A DNA stretch of 64,000 nucleotides from contig CAJNDS010002333.1 of NCBI GenBank assembly GCA_905221605.1, positions 170,001 to 234,000 on the forward strand. Direction: 5' to 3'. Made by a program: the position numbers and the translations under genes. Below are positions 1 through 11,458 of this stretch, piece after piece (position 1 is the first letter of the stretch; each line of letters opens with the position of its first letter). Under the pieces are notes generated by a model. It saw nothing but the letters and a program-made list of their open reading frames with translations. It had not been told where the DNA came from and did not search any database. This stretch comes from Symbiodinium natans (taxonomy: Eukaryota; Sar; Dinophyceae; Suessiales; Symbiodiniaceae).

Positions 1-710
1 GTTTGCCACGACGGGCGCGTGCCACGGGCCAAGCTTCCGGCTTTTGGCAACCGGCTGGCTTGCTCTGAATTATACGGAACTCAAAATGGTTTGGGGCTTT
101 TAGGGTTTAGGGTTTTGGGGTTTGAGGTTTAGGGTTTGGGGTTTGGGGTTGGGGGTTTGGGTTTAAGGCCTAGGAGGGTTTGGCTTCAGGGTGCGTGTAG
201 GGCTTAAGCGGTTAGTAGGGCCGGAAGGGTTGCCAACATAAGGAGAAGCATATTAATGTGACATATGTACCACCTCTGATGCTGGCTGAATGTAAGATCC
301 TCAGCCCTTTAACCCTAAACCCTAAACCCTAAATCCTAAACCCTAAGCCCTAAACCCTAAACCCTAAACCCTAAATCCTAAAGCGCTAGACCGAGGTTCC
401 CTCACAGCAGCCCAGTCTTTATCTCATCGTGTCTTTCATCCCGGGTGCGCGTGTTTTGGGCTTCGAGGCTCTAGGGTCCGGGGTTTGGGATTTAGGGTTT
501 AGGGTTTAGGGTTTTTTGGGGGTTAGAGGGTCTTTGCTTCTTTGCCGTTAGCCCCATTTGGCGTCTCAAGCTTCAAAGCGTGTTCCGAACTGTTCCAAGT
601 TGGGAGAACCCTAAACCCTAAATCCTAGACCCTGAACCTCTGAAGCCTCAACTCTCAACCCTAAACCCCAAACCCCAAACCCTAAGCCCCAAACCCTAAC
701 AAAACGAAAG

Positions 711-785
711 GTTTTCCATGTACAAGCTCCCAACCTTAAGCGCGCGAGACGAAAGGGCTTCACCCCAAGATCCTCTTCTGGCTGG
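711..785 (+). CDS. Candidate exon, unrecognised protein
   Basis: After acceptor CGAAAG the frame reads VFHVQAPNLKRARRKG and stays open to the heptamer array that starts about 788. The codon content looks protein-like, but the donor is unclear. Function unknown. Confidence 0.4.
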
Positions 786-837
786 CTTTTTGGGTTTAGG
801 GTTTGGGGTTTAGGGTTAGGGTTTAGGGTTTAGGGTA

Positions 838-898
838 GTAGGGAATGAGGGAATGAGGTACCCTGTGTCTTTGGGTACCTCATTCCCCCATTCCCTAC
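838..898. mobile_element. MITE-like inverted repeat, family TAGGGAATG, 61 bp
   Basis: Arms start GTAGGGAATGAGGGAATGAG and mirror GGTACCTCATTCCCCCATTC, with a short loop. The same arms recur at 50108-50215 and as single arms near 46623 and 53558. Confidence 0.8.
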
Positions 899-1046
899 CA
901 AGAGCCGGGGTTCTTTATATACTCAAGCCCCAAAATCTCCAGCACCCGTTTGGGGTGCAGGGTTTTGTTGAGGGATTTTTTACGGGGTTCAGGAAGTCTA
1001 TGGGGCTTAAAGCCCTAACCCCTGCACCCTAAACCGGCAAATTGAG

Positions 1047-1117
1047 GCGGCACCGCCCCACGAATTGTGCTGGATGTCGGAAGTGGGCAGAAGCTGAAGG
1101 CCAATGATTCGCTGAAG
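1047..1117 (+). CDS. Candidate exon, unrecognised protein
   Basis: Acceptor ATTGAG, donor AAG|GTTTACG, phase 2 nt in / 0 out. The peptide contains APRIVLDVGSGQKLKANDSL. CCCTAAA-type repeats precede it and TTTAGGG-type follow. Confidence 0.5.
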
Positions 1118-1752
1118 GTTTACGTATTTAAATCGGCTTTAGGTTTACTTTCAAGGGCGCCTTAGGGTTTTCTGGGGGGTTTTTGGGGTTGGGGGTTTGG
1201 GTGTGTCCACGATTTTGGTCGCTTAGGATTCGGGCTCTGGGATGTTAGCTTTGGCGCATTTGGCCCCCCTTCAGGGAAGGATGCTTCTTGCGACTTGGCT
1301 TGTCGGGCTTTTTGGGGGTCGTGAGGGAGTCGTGGCTCTTTTGGGGGCGTACGGCTTTCTGGTTTGGGGTTTGGAAGTGTGTCGGTTTCGAGCAGCGGGT
1401 CCAGAAGAGGGACAGCGCAATAGGCCAGCTGTGGGGTGCCCATCGCAAGGCCGAAGTCACCCGGGCAGTTCTCGAAATCAGTTGGGCTTCCAAAGTATAA
1501 AGGGTCCTTGTTCTAGGAGGTACCTAAAAACGAGACCCAAACTTCGTCAGCCCAATAAACCCTAAACCCTAAACCCTAAACCCTCAATCCCTACACCTAA
1601 AGTGCATCAATCTCAGCTTGCCGCATAGGTCCTGGAGACTCATCTCAGCCTCTCAGAGTCGGGGCCGCAGCCGTGGCATCGTGATGGACCTTCCCTGGGG
1701 CACATATGTATGTATGCATGTATGTATATGTATGTATGTATGTATGTATGTC

Positions 1753-1877
1753 TAGGGTTTAGGGTTTAGGGTTTAGGGTTTAGGGTTTAGGGTTTAGGGT
1801 TTAGGGTTTAGGGTTTAGGGTTTAGGGTTTAGGGTTTAGGGTTTAGGGTTTAGGGTTTAGGGTTTAGGGTTTAGGGT
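1753..1877 (+). repeat. (TTTAGGG)n array
   Basis: About 18 perfect units, just after a (TATG)n tract at 1708-1750. Confidence 0.95.
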
Positions 1878-3460
1878 TCCCAGCTTCAAAACATGTGAGG
1901 TCTGACGAAGCGCTCTCCAACGGCCTCTGCCGCGTGGCTTGGCCTCCATTCACGCTGTGCCTTAGACCTTGAAGCCTTTAAAACCCCCTGTGCTCGTAAA
2001 CCCATGAACATCTCCTAAACGGCCTGAAGGCCCCAAACGCCCCCAAACCTCCCTTAGACCCCCTCAAGGGCCTAAATTTTAGGGCCTAAATCCCCTAACT
2101 AAGCAGCCTAACCTCCCCAAACCCCTAAACCACTCCTAAAACCCTGGCCCTGAACCCCAAGCCCCGAAGCAGAGGGTTCAACGGTTTGCCGGCTTGTGGG
2201 GTGTGGGGTTGAGGTTCTGTCTCGGTTTTGGGCTTGATGGTTCTGCCCACTACAGGATTTCAGGGTTTAGGATTTGGGTTGTAGGGTGCAGGGTTCAGGG
2301 TTTACGGTTCATTTGGGGTTCAAGGTTTACGAGTTAGGCATAGGACGCCATTGCAGTGAAGTTGCTGGATACAGGAGTACGCATCTAGCACCAGAAGTTC
2401 GACATTGGCTCACGCCCCTTTCACCAACACCGAGTTGGCCAGAATCCCATATCGCCCCCCTGCACAACATGCCCAAAACCTGTCCAACCAGCCACAAAAC
2501 TACAACAATAACCAACAACCAAAACATGCCACGCAGCCCCCCCCCCCCCCCCCCCCCCCAATTCTCCCCAAGCCACCAATAGACACCCGATGCGAAGTAA
2601 ACACCGAAACCCGCCCAAAACCTGCCCAACACTTTCGCTCAAAGCCCGCCCAAATCTCCGAACCCTAAACCCCTGCACCCCTGAATCCTATACAACTGCT
2701 ACAAACCCCCTTTAAAATGTTGCGATAGACCCCCAAAACACCCAAAACGCTGGGGTTTAGCCCCAGAGTCGGGCGCAGGTAGTCGCGGGAGAGGGTGCGG
2801 AGGCCGGGTCCGGTGGTTTCCTGAAAGCTTAGGGCTCAGGGGTTTAAAGTCTAGGGTTCATCGGGTTTAGGGTTTTTAGGGTTTTTTTTTGAAGTTTTTG
2901 GGGTGTTTAGGGTTTTCAGGGCTTTTAGGGTTTTTAGGGTTTTCAGGGTTTTTGGAATTTTTAGGTTTTTTTTTAGGTTTTTTGTAGGGGTTTTAGGGTT
3001 GTTTGGGTTCATATAGGGTTTACAGGCTTTATGGGGTCCATAGGGTTTCTGGGGTTTAGAGGGTTCATGGATGAGAGGGTTTAGGGTTTACAGGGTTTGC
3101 AGGGCTTACAGCAGGGTTTTCAGGGTCTGCAGGGTCTGAAGGTTTACAGGGTTTACACAGGTTAGAGTTTAGGGTGTAGAATCTGGGGTTATAGGGTTTA
3201 GGGCTCCGGGAGTAGGTTGGTTGGTTGGTTGGTTCAGAGACACCGATGTGCCATCTCTGGGCAGAGAAGGGGAGTGACCTGAGTGCTTGCACTGACAGGT
3301 GCCCCAGCCCCCAGAAAGCCAAAGCCACCACCGCGGCAGCGCATAAAATGCCTCCGGGAAGCCCCTGTCTCAAGCGTCCTGAACTCTAAACCTACACCAA
3401 AGACCCAAAAGCCTCGGCCCGAGCCCTTGACCCTAAACCCCAAACCCTAAACCCCAAACC

Positions 3461-3604
3461 CCACAAACCCTAAACCCTAAACCCTAAACCCTAAACCCTA
3501 AACCCTAAACCCTAAACCCTAAACCCTAAACCCTCAACCCTCAACCCTCAACCCTAAACCCTAAACCCTAAACCCTAAACCCTAAACCCTAAACCCTAAA
3601 CCCT
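3461..3604 (-). repeat. (CCCTAAA)n array
   Basis: About 20 units with three CCCTCAA variants, running up to the acceptor of exon 3611-3690. Confidence 0.95.
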
Positions 3605-3610
3605 ACCAAG

Positions 3611-3690
3611 AGGTGGACCACGAGGTGCTCCAGCAGAAGGCTCCCAAAGCCCGCTGGGTGCAATCTGTGATGGCGGAGGCCCCTGGAAAG
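3611..3690 (+). CDS. Candidate exon, unrecognised protein
   Basis: A CCCTAAA array ends at acceptor CCAAG; the frame reads VDHEVLQQKAPKARWVQSV and ends GGAAAG|GTTCTTGG. Phase 2 nt in / 0 out. Confidence 0.6.
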
Positions 3691-4822
3691 GTTCTTGGGG
3701 AGTCTCGGGTTTTTTTGAGGGATTTTCAGGTTTCTAGGGTTTCTAGACTTCCTTGCATGTCTAGAATTTCTAGAGTTTCTGGAATTTCTAGGTTTTCCAG
3801 GGTTTTTTTTGGGGATTCTTGGGCCTTTCTTGGTTTGGGGTTCGCGGTTCTTAGGGTTTAGGGCGTTTTGGGGCTTAGGCTAGGGTTTTGGGCTTTGTTG
3901 TTCTTTGGGCTTGGGGTTTGGGTTTTGACGTTTTCAGGTCAGGGGTTTTGGGGTCATGTAAGAGGCTCCTAATTCAGAACAAATACCTGCGCCTTTCGGC
4001 AAGGTTTGGGCTTTCGGGCAGTGGGGTTTTAAAAGTTTTAAGGCTTAGGGTCGGTAAGGTCTAGTCACACCAGAGGCTGCATGGAGTTGCGCGCGGGAGC
4101 ATTGGATGGTTTGTCTTCTTCCCGAAGTGTCCATGTACCTCTACAGAATGTGAAGGGTTTCTAAAAACTGACTTCGGGGCCTAAGTAATATATATTATGT
4201 GCACTCTTTTCATACAAGTACATGGGCCCTCAGGACATGGCCAGGGTAGCAGAAGGCTAAGGGACGTCGGCTTCATTAGAAGTTGAAGGTAGGGCCCTAA
4301 TGAGGGCAATACCAGTCCTACCCTGCTTATGGCCCAGAAACCGGTATCTAGGTCAAGGCATTGCAGCATTCAGTCGGACCCCACATCCAACCCACAAACC
4401 CTAACCTACCCTGTCGCAGTTTCAGGGCTCGAGCTAGGCAGAGAGCCTTCTGCATTTCATGTTGGGGGTCGATCTCAATTGCGGCCCGATTTGAAGCTCT
4501 AGGGGTCGTACTTCGAACAAAGTTAGAGACCCGAGAAGGCGCCGCAATTTAGAAGCACGTCTATGTGATCATGGCTGCCATGATCTAACACTCTATGGGC
4601 GACATGTCAGCCTCTCAGGGTTGTGCGACGTGTCTGCGGACATCATCTGTTTCGACATCTGAACAGTGAAAGAGCAGCAAGGATGTCCCAAAACAGCAGG
4701 AATGTCGACGGCTGTCTATGCAGCACCGGCCTAGAACCTCCTTGCACCCCAGTGTGCCCCCATAGGCTCTAACCAACCTTTGATCTTGGTTTGCCATCCA
4801 GTGCCATCCATCAACAGCGGCC

Positions 4823-4882
4823 ATGACGGAGCCTGCTCCAGCGAAGCCACAGGACTCCAGACCTTCTCGGCTTATCGTTTCA
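4823..4882 (+). CDS. Possible first exon of the CS-domain gene
   Basis: The ATG at 4823 (MTEPAPAKPQDSRPSRLIVS) is followed by donor TCA|GTAGTC with phase 0, matching the phase-0 start of the next exon. A plausible acceptor (CCATCCAG) just upstream could accept a spliced leader. If the intron were retained, a TAG would stop the frame near 4916. The start is inferred. Confidence 0.4.
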
Positions 4883-4971
4883 GTAGTCACAGTCACGATA
4901 GCAAATCACGCCGGCTAGGTACTTCTAACCGGATACCTCAATAACCTCCAAGTAGTTTTTTTCCACCGCAG

Positions 4972-5077
4972 GAGCCGTACCACTGGAACCAGTCCGAGGA
5001 GGACCTGACCCTGACTGCTTGCTTGGATCCCTCCGTGCAGAAGGGGGAGGTGATGTGCAAGGCACGGCGGGATCTTA
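4972..5077 (+). CDS. CS-domain (p23/NudC-like) protein, exon 2
   Basis: Pyrimidine-rich acceptor TTTTTTTCCACCGCAG and canonical donor A|GTAAGC frame 106 nt, phase 0 in / 1 nt out. The peptide EPYHWNQSEEDLTLTACLD followed by KGEVMCKARRDL matches the opening strands of a CS domain (the pattern Y-x-W-x-Q-x3-D/E-L-x-L). CS proteins are HSP90 co-chaperones or NudC-type factors. The next two exons complete the domain in matching phase, which makes this the best-supported host gene in the window. Confidence 0.85.
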
Positions 5078-5174
5078 GTAAGCTATCAAAAGCATCATCG
5101 TCGTCAACATGTCCGTGATGGTGGTAAGGAATCTTCGTAATGATCATAATCGTCATCATCATCATCATCATCAT

Positions 5175-5206
<32 letters not shown>

Positions 5207-5448
5207 CCTCAGTGATGGTGGTAACAATGACGAGTTAAAAGAGCTGATCAGAGTGCCCCGGCTGCTGCCATCAGCTTCAGGTTCTCGCATCAACCACTTT
5301 CATCTGCTCCCTGCGGCTCACTTGGGTATCAAGACCCCCCCCCCCTCTCTCCCAGCCCAAACAAAAGTCCAGAGCAACCCCCAAAAAGACGTTGCTGGCG
5401 GCGGCAGGTTCTGAAGGATTCCCTGCACGTTGAGGTGGCCGGCGAGGG

Positions 5449-5578
5449 CCTCAAGCCTCAAGCCTCAAGCCTCAAGCCTCAAGCCTCAAGCCTCAAGCCT
5501 CAAGCCTCAAGCCTCAAGCCTCAAGCCTCAAGCCTCAAGCCTCAAGCCTCAAGCCTCAAGCCTCAAGCCTCAAGCCTG
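5449..5578 (+). repeat. (CCTCAAG)n heptamer array
   Basis: About 18 near-perfect units of a telomere-variant heptamer. Confidence 0.95.
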
Positions 5579-5986
5579 AAGCCTCAACCCCAAACCCTAA
5601 ACCCCAAACCCTCAACCCGTAAACACGTAAACCCTGAACCCGTAAACCCTACGATCTTACTGCAATGGTCAACAGCAACCACTTTGGTGGCCCATGTACT
5701 ATAGGGGTAATCGAAACCTCAAAGCCTTCAAACCCTCAGGGCTTAGGGTTGAGGGTTCCCGGAACCCCTGAGCCCTGAACACCCCACTCCCTAGAGCCCA
5801 TATCCTAAGCTGGATTAGGGTTTTAGGGGTTTCGGGTTTAGGGTTTGGGGTTTAGGGTTTAGGGTTTAGGGTTTGGGGTTTCGGGTTTCGGGTTTCGGGT
5901 TAAGGGTTTAGGGTTTAGGGTTTGGGGTTTCGGGTTTCGGGTTTAAGTTTGGGGTTAGGAGGTAGGGGGTTAGCAATCAGGGGCAG

Positions 5987-6069
5987 CACGCCGAGGCAGA
6001 GAGATCTGCAAAGGTGAGCTGGCGCGTGAGGTCGACCCAGAGGAGCTGCTCGGATTCTGTTGGCTTCGG
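5987..6069 (+). CDS. CS-domain (p23/NudC-like) protein, exon 3
   Basis: Acceptor AGGGGCAG, phase 2 nt in / 0 out. GREICKGELAREVDPEELLG matches the CS segment I-x-G-E-L-x3-V-x2-E-E. The exon ends CTTCGG and the donor is GTTTAGGG, the first unit of a 100+ bp heptamer array. The split codon joins cleanly to 5077. Confidence 0.85.
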
Positions 6070-6256
6070 GTTTAGGGTTTAGGGTTTAGGGTTTAGGGTT
6101 TAGGGTTTAGGGTTTAGGGTTTAGGGTTTAGGGTTTAGGGTTTAGGGTTTAGGGTTTAGGGTTTAGGGTTTCGGGCGAGGGTTTAGGGTTTAGGGTTTAG
6201 GGTTTAGGGTTTAGGGTTTAGGGTTTAGGGTTTAGGGTTTAGGGTTTAGGGTTTCG
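6070..6256 (+). repeat. (TTTAGGG)n array at a donor
   Basis: Begins exactly at the proposed donor of CS exon 3, with one TTTCGGG interruption near 6170. Confidence 0.95.
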
Positions 6257-6910
6257 GGTTCAGGGTTTAGGATCTAGGGTTTAGGGTTTAGGGCTTTTGG
6301 GTTTCTTGTTTTTGCTTGTTGCTTCTGAGTTTTAGGTTTATGGTGGAGGGTCTATAAGGGGTTGCTAGTAGTTCTTTTTGGCACCTGGGTTTTGGGATTT
6401 GGTGACTTAGATTTTGTAGGTACAAAGCCCTAAACCCTAAACCCTAATCCCTAAACCCTAAACCCTAAACCCTAAACCCTAAACCCTAGACCCTTTTGGG
6501 GCTTGGGGTTGCAGGGACCTTGGTTTGGTATGCGGGTATCCTTCGGGCTTGGGGCTACGGCTTTCTTTGTGGCAACGTCTGCGGACCAAAGAAACCCTAA
6601 ACCCTACCAAACCCTAGGGTTTCCTAGGGTTTCCTAGGGTTTAGGGTTTTAGGGTTGTAGGGTTGTAGGGTATTAGGGTTTTAGGGTTTTAGGGTTTTAG
6701 GGTTTTTAGGGTTCCAGAAAGTGCGTCTGCCCTTGTGAGGTCCAGCTGGGTACTTGAGACGACCGCCCCCTGGGCGGCAGGATCTCCCCTACACACACAG
6801 AGACACACTCACAGGGGATGTAGGGTTCTCATCCCATTGAGGGTTTAGGGTTTAGGGTTTCGGGTTTAGGGTTTAGGGTTTGACTTTTGACTATCGGGGT
6901 CTTCACCAAA

Positions 6911-6980
6911 GCTTGAGAAAAGGAACGTTGCGTTTGCCCTCCCCGACAACCTGCCTGTCACGTTCCTTTTCGCACTCCGT
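6911..6980. repeat. Inverted repeat around AAAAGGAACG
   Basis: GAGAAAAGGAACGTTGCG and CACGTTCCTTTTCGCACTC face each other over about 30 bp. Likely a short nonautonomous element in an intron. Confidence 0.5.
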
Positions 6981-7211
6981 GAGCCCGAAACCCCTTCATC
7001 CTATAGGGTTTGGTGTTTGGGGTTTAGGGTTTAGGGTTTAGCGTTTAGGGTTTAGGGTTTACGAACCCCCAAACCCTCAGAAGTCTAAATCTTCACCCGG
7101 CCAGGCAAACCTGACCACGCAACACTAAAGTTCGCACTCCTTGACCACTTGAGGGCTGGAGGCCTGCACCTTTAAGTGTAGGGTCCGGGGTTTAGGTTTA
7201 GGGCAGAGGTC

Positions 7212-7290
7212 GGGAAGTTCCCCCTCATACTAGGTGTCCTTAATAGGGATTATGCCAGGGCATACTAGAATCCCTGTTAAGCTACGGGCG
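7212..7290. mobile_element. MITE-like element related to the one at 15611
   Basis: The left half (GGGAAGTTCCCCCTCATACT, TCCTTAATAGG) matches 15611-15650; the right arm is degraded (CCCTGTTAAGCTACGGG). Confidence 0.55.
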
Positions 7291-7576
7291 CAACATCCCA
7301 AAGCATAGGGTGTGAGCATTTTAGGGTTTAGGGTCCAGGCACCCTCTGCCTCACTCTACGACGGGGGTTGACCTATATTCGGTGGTGGACAATACCAGCA
7401 AGAACCCCACCCCTAAACCCTAAACCTCGAAGCCCTTAAACCCGAAACCCGAAACCCTAAACCCTAAACCCCAACCCTAGCCCTAAACCCGAAGCCCTCA
7501 AACCCCAAACCCTGAAACCTAAACCCTAAGTCCTAAACCCTAACGCTCAATCCCAACCTCGAAGCCCACAACCAAG

Positions 7577-7623
7577 GCCGCGGGTGAGAGACGCCTGGTC
7601 ATCACGCTCACGAAGGCAGGCTG
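7577..7623 (+). CDS. CS-domain (p23/NudC-like) protein, exon 4
   Basis: Acceptor CAACCAAG, donor TG|GTGAGA, phase 0 in / 2 nt out. AAGERRLVITLTKAG is the last CS strand (consensus like G-R-L-V-I-T-L-x-K). The phase fits exon 3. Reading through would stop at TGA right after the Trp codon, so a terminal-exon reading cannot be excluded. Confidence 0.8.
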
Positions 7624-7654
7624 GTGAGAAGCCGAGCCCCAGAGCGAACAAAAC

Positions 7655-7912
7655 CTCAAACCCTAAACCCTAAACCCTAAACCCTAAACCCTAAACCCTA
7701 AACCCTAAACCCTAAACCCTAAACCCTAAACCCTAAACCCTAAACCCTAAACCCTAAACCCTAAACCCTAAACCCTAAACCCTAAACCCTAAAAACCCTA
7801 AACCCTAAACCCTAAACCCTAAACCCTAAACCCTAAACCCTAAACCCTAAACCCTAAACCCTAAACCCTAAACCCTAAGCCCTAAACCCTAAACCCTAAA
7901 CCCTAAACCCTA
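7655..7912 (-). repeat. (CCCTAAA)n array
   Basis: About 36 units, the longest continuous block, with one AAAA slip near 7791. Confidence 0.95.
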
Positions 7913-8038
7913 GCATCCTAAAAGCCTCTAGCACCCAGAGCCTTCAACACCCTAGACACGCCAAACTCCAAAGTCAAAGACCCCAAACCCTTCCACACCC
8001 CAAACGCGCCAACTCTTCCACTCCCAACAAGGCAACCT

Positions 8039-8190
8039 AAGCCCTAAGCCCTAAGCCCTAAACCCTAAACCCTAAACCCTAAACCCTAAACCCTAAACCC
8101 TAAACCCTAAACCCTAAACCCTAAACCCTAAACCTTAAACCCTAAACCCTAAACCCTAAACCCTAACCCTAAACCCTAAACCCCTAAAAA
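8039..8190 (-). repeat. (CCCTAAA)n array
   Basis: About 20 units with CCCTAAG at the left edge. Confidence 0.95.
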
Positions 8191-8614
8191 ACTGCTAGTC
8201 CTAAGAATGTCACAGCCTGCGTTTGGCCTGAGAGGTCCGGCCAAAGAGCGCCCTCAAGTCTGCCAGGCCCGACAGGGGTTTAGGGTTTAGGGTTCAGGGT
8301 TCAGGGTTTAGGGTTTCGGGTTCAGGGTTTAGGGTTTAGGGTTCAGGCTTTCTTTTTTTGGGGTCTCTCTTTCCGAGTTGCTAGTCGGAGGATGAGCATT
8401 CGAGGCTTCGTGGCGTTCAGGTGCATGGCTTTTGAGACATGACATCAGCATCGGCTTTGTCTTTGTTTCAAAGGTCCCGTCCCCTTCTCTCTGCCCCTCG
8501 TGTTCTTTACTGGGTCATCGAGACACGCGCCAGAAATTTCGGCAAATTTCAGGCCATCGTCTGGCTTGCGCGCTCTGTTAAGCGCGCGGGTGCCTGCTTT
8601 CGCGCGTACACACG

Positions 8615-8649
<35 letters not shown>

Positions 8650-9324
8650 GCGCGCTTGCTTGCTTGCTTGCTTGCTGGCTTGCTTGCTTGCTCCACAAGC
8701 CTGCCTGGCGCCCTAAGCCCAACCAACCCTCAACCCTAAATCCTAACCCTAAACCCTAACTCGAAACCCTAGACCTCAACCCTCAACCCTCTAAACCCTC
8801 AACCCTAAACCCGAAACCCTCAACCCGAAGCCCTCAAAACCGTAAAACCCTCAACCCTAAACCCTAAAACCCTAAACCCTCAGCCCTAAGCCCTAAGCCC
8901 TAAACCCTAAACCCTAGACCCTAAGACCCTAAGACCCTAAGACCCTAAGACCCTAAGACCCTAAGACCCGAAGCCCAAACTGAGGCAGTGGCCTTGCCTC
9001 TGGAAGAACGGCGATCCGTAGCGGATGCTGCCGAGCTGAGCTGCCTTCGGAGCTGAGGGAAGTTTAGGGTTTAGGGTGCATGGTTTACGGTTTAGAGCTT
9101 AGGGCTTGGGGTTTTGGGGTTTTAGAGTTAAGGGCTGATTCGTTTTTCGGGGTTAGGGCTTAGGGTTTAGACTTTAGGGTTTAGGGATTAGGGTTAGGCT
9201 CTTTGGGGTTTAGGGGTCTCGGGCTCCGGGCGCAGGCAGCAAAAAAGGGTGGTCTCGCTGAGTCTCGCTATGCGCTTCTGCAACATGCCGGAGCCCTCTG
9301 GCTTGGTCTCGTTAAATATGACCG

Positions 9325-9427
9325 ATAGGGGTCGGAATAATTACTAACAGTATTTCCTCATATGGCCCCTTTGTAGCTCTACGATTTTAACCCCCAAATC
9401 CCTGCTCGAATTATTAAGGCCCCTGTA
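9325..9427. mobile_element. MITE-like element, family ACAGGGGYC, copy 1
   Basis: Ends ATAGGGGTCGGAATAATTAC and AATTATTAAGGCCCCTGTA are inverted. The interior has TATGGCCCCTTTGTAG, shared with the other three copies. Confidence 0.75.
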
Positions 9428-9444
9428 GTCCTAAACCCTAAACC

Positions 9445-9504
<60 letters not shown>

Positions 9505-9605
9505 ACCCTAAACGCTAAACCCTAAACCCTAAACCCTACACCCTACACCCAAAACCCCAAAACCCCAAACCCTAAACCCTAAGCCCTAAACCCTAAACCC
9601 TAAAG

Positions 9606-9685
9606 TTCCCAACTTGCCCGGCTCAAGCAGGTGGCCGAGGGCGCATCGTACCGCCTCCGATCGGTGCAGTGCCGCGGCCGGCTGA
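9606..9685 (+). CDS. Candidate downstream exon of the CS-domain gene
   Basis: Acceptor CTAAAG, 1 nt in (fits 7623). The peptide SQLARLKQVAEGASYRLRSV is clearly protein-like. Donor choices are A|GTAATC, or GA at CT|GAGTAA, which alone fits the next exon's phase. Function of this part unknown. Confidence 0.5.
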
Positions 9686-10074
9686 GTAATCTTTGTCTTT
9701 AGTTGTAGTACGGTGTAGGGTTTTATGGTTGAGGGTTCAGGGTTTAGGGTATTATGGTTTAGGGTTTAGGGTTTAGGGTGTACCCTAAACCCTAAAAGAG
9801 AATAGTTCGCGTGGGCGGTGGGCCCACTACGCTATGCAAGCGCCCGATAGGGATTGCGCCGGAGTGCGCCCCCTAAACGTCAAGGAAAAAAACTGCTCCC
9901 TAAACCCGAAACCCTAAACCCTAAACCCTAAACCCTAAACCCTAAACCCTAAACCCTAAACCCTCAACCCTAAACCCTAAACCCTAAACCCTAAACCCTA
10001 AACCCTGAACCCTGAACCCGGAACCCGGAACCCGGAACCCTGAAACTGCCAATGCCGCCTGCCATCGCTCCAAG

Positions 10075-10147
10075 GAGCGGCGCCCGGGCCGCGCGGCTGA
10101 ATGCCGCAGTGGCCCTGGGCGGGGAAAAGTCGCCCGAGGGCTCAGCG
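10075..10147 (+). CDS. Candidate downstream exon of the CS-domain gene
   Basis: Acceptor TCCAAG, donor GCG|GTGAGG, phase 1 nt in / 0 out. The peptide includes ARAARLNAAVALGGEKSPEG, Ala-rich. A tandem GGATTTCA repeat follows in the intron. Confidence 0.5.
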
Positions 10148-10159
10148 GTGAGGGCTTGG

Positions 10160-10265
10160 GGATTTCAGGATTTCAGGATTTCAGGATTTCAGGATTTCAG
10201 GATTTCAGGATTTTAGGATTTTAGGATTTTGGGATTTTAGGATTTCAGGATTTTAGGATTTTGGG
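10160..10265 (+). repeat. (GGATTTCA)n tandem repeat
   Basis: 8-bp units drifting to GGATTTTA. In the intron after exon 10075-10147. Confidence 0.9.
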
Positions 10266-10529
10266 GATTTGGGGGTTCAGGGGTTTGGGGTGTTTGGCTT
10301 CCAGGGTTGTAGGGTTTCAACCCTACATGTTCGGGGCTGACTTGGTTTTCTTTTCTGAAATAACCTTTGGGTCCCTAAGGGTTTAGGGTTTAGGGTTTAG
10401 GGTAGATCTCTCGCTTTTTGTTGCGCAAGGTTTCGCTGCTAAGCCGGTTGAGTGGTGCTGTAAGTCGGAGGAGGGTTTCTGCCGGAAGGTTTAAGTCCGG
10501 GTTTGCGTGGGGTGCCCTAAACCCTAAAG

Positions 10530-10626
10530 GGGTCAAGCATCCGCAAACCCTATAAGCATCCCTCATTCCTCAAGCTTGCCGAGGCCGTTCCCAATTTGGG
10601 GCACCCTTTTGGGGATTTCATTCGGG
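10530..10626 (+). CDS. Candidate downstream exon of the CS-domain gene
   Basis: Acceptor CCCTAAAG at the end of repeats, phase 0 in (fits 10147) / 1 nt out. The peptide reads SSIRKPYKHPSFLKLAEAVP. The donor is G|GTTTAGGG. Confidence 0.6.
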
Positions 10627-10971
10627 GTTTAGGGTTTAGGCTTGAAGGTTCAAATTTTAGGATTTAGGATTCAGGGTACGTGCGCATTGTGCGCCAAGAT
10701 GACTGAGGTACCCCAAACAAAAGGCAGGTCCAGGTATGAGACTTTCGGGGGCTTCAGCAAAAGCCCTAGACCCCAAACCCTAACGCGCGGCCAGCTTGGT
10801 GCGGGAACGGAACCACCGAAAAATTCGTGATGTTGGCTCAGACACAAGGCTTTTGCGAAGCAATTCCTAAGCCCTAAACCCTAAACCCCAAACCTGGAAC
10901 CCTAAACCCTGAACCCTGAACCCTAAACCCTAAACCCCGCACCCTAAACGCGGGCCAGCTAGCAGCTTCAG

Positions 10972-11066
10972 ACCATGATCCAGCCGGGAAAGTACAGGGT
11001 TTGGCCAGCAGGGAGCATGGAGGTTGCTCTTTCGGGTCGATCATTGGGGGCTGTGTTCGTTTTTGG
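10972..11066 (+). CDS. Weak candidate exon
   Basis: Acceptor GCTTCAG, phase 2 nt in (fits 10626), peptide starting HDPAGKVQGLASREHGG. Donor TGG|GTACCT gives phase 0. Phase fits both neighbours, but composition is less protein-like and an earlier donor at 10997-10998 is possible. Confidence 0.35.
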
Positions 11067-11387
11067 GTACCTAAACTGTCAGGAAGATGCTAAGATGAAG
11101 AGACTCCCAAAGTCCACCATCACTTAGATCAACCACATCTAGGTCTAGACGGCCGACCTTGGATGGAGGGCTGTTTCCATTGCCTCCCGCGACTGCTTTC
11201 CGGTTGGCCCGCGCTGGCAGACAGAAGCGCCTCATCCTCGCAACCGGCCTCGGGGCAGCCCATGGAGGACCCGAAGAAAGGCCCAACAAATCCAGAGAGA
11301 AAGGAAACCTCGGCCCCCTAAACCCTAAACCCTAAACCCTAAACCCTAAACCCTAAACCCTAAACCCTAAACCCTAAACCCTAAAAG

Positions 11388-11458
11388 GACCTGCTTGGCC
11401 GCGACGCCGAGCTCCGGCGGCTCCTGGGTGTCCCGGATCCACCAGACGAGCTCTTAGG
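11388..11458 (+). CDS. Candidate exon, Leu/Arg-rich
   Basis: A CCCTAAA array ends in acceptor TAAAAG. The frame reads DLLGRDAELRRLLGVPDPPD and ends in donor GTTTAGGG, phase 0 in / 2 nt out. Repeats of opposite orientation flank it on both sides. Confidence 0.5.

Noticed and set aside
2421-2678. Poly-Gly and poly-Pro ORFs over 2538-2560, 12810-13118 and 62114-62527
   Set aside because: They are translations of homopolymer G/C tracts and heptamer repeats with no splice context.
5109-5414. His-rich ORF over 5150-5210
   Set aside because: It translates a (CAT)n microsatellite in an intron of the CS-domain gene.
5449-5578. A CRISPR-like array
   Set aside because: Units are directly abutting 7-mers without spacers.
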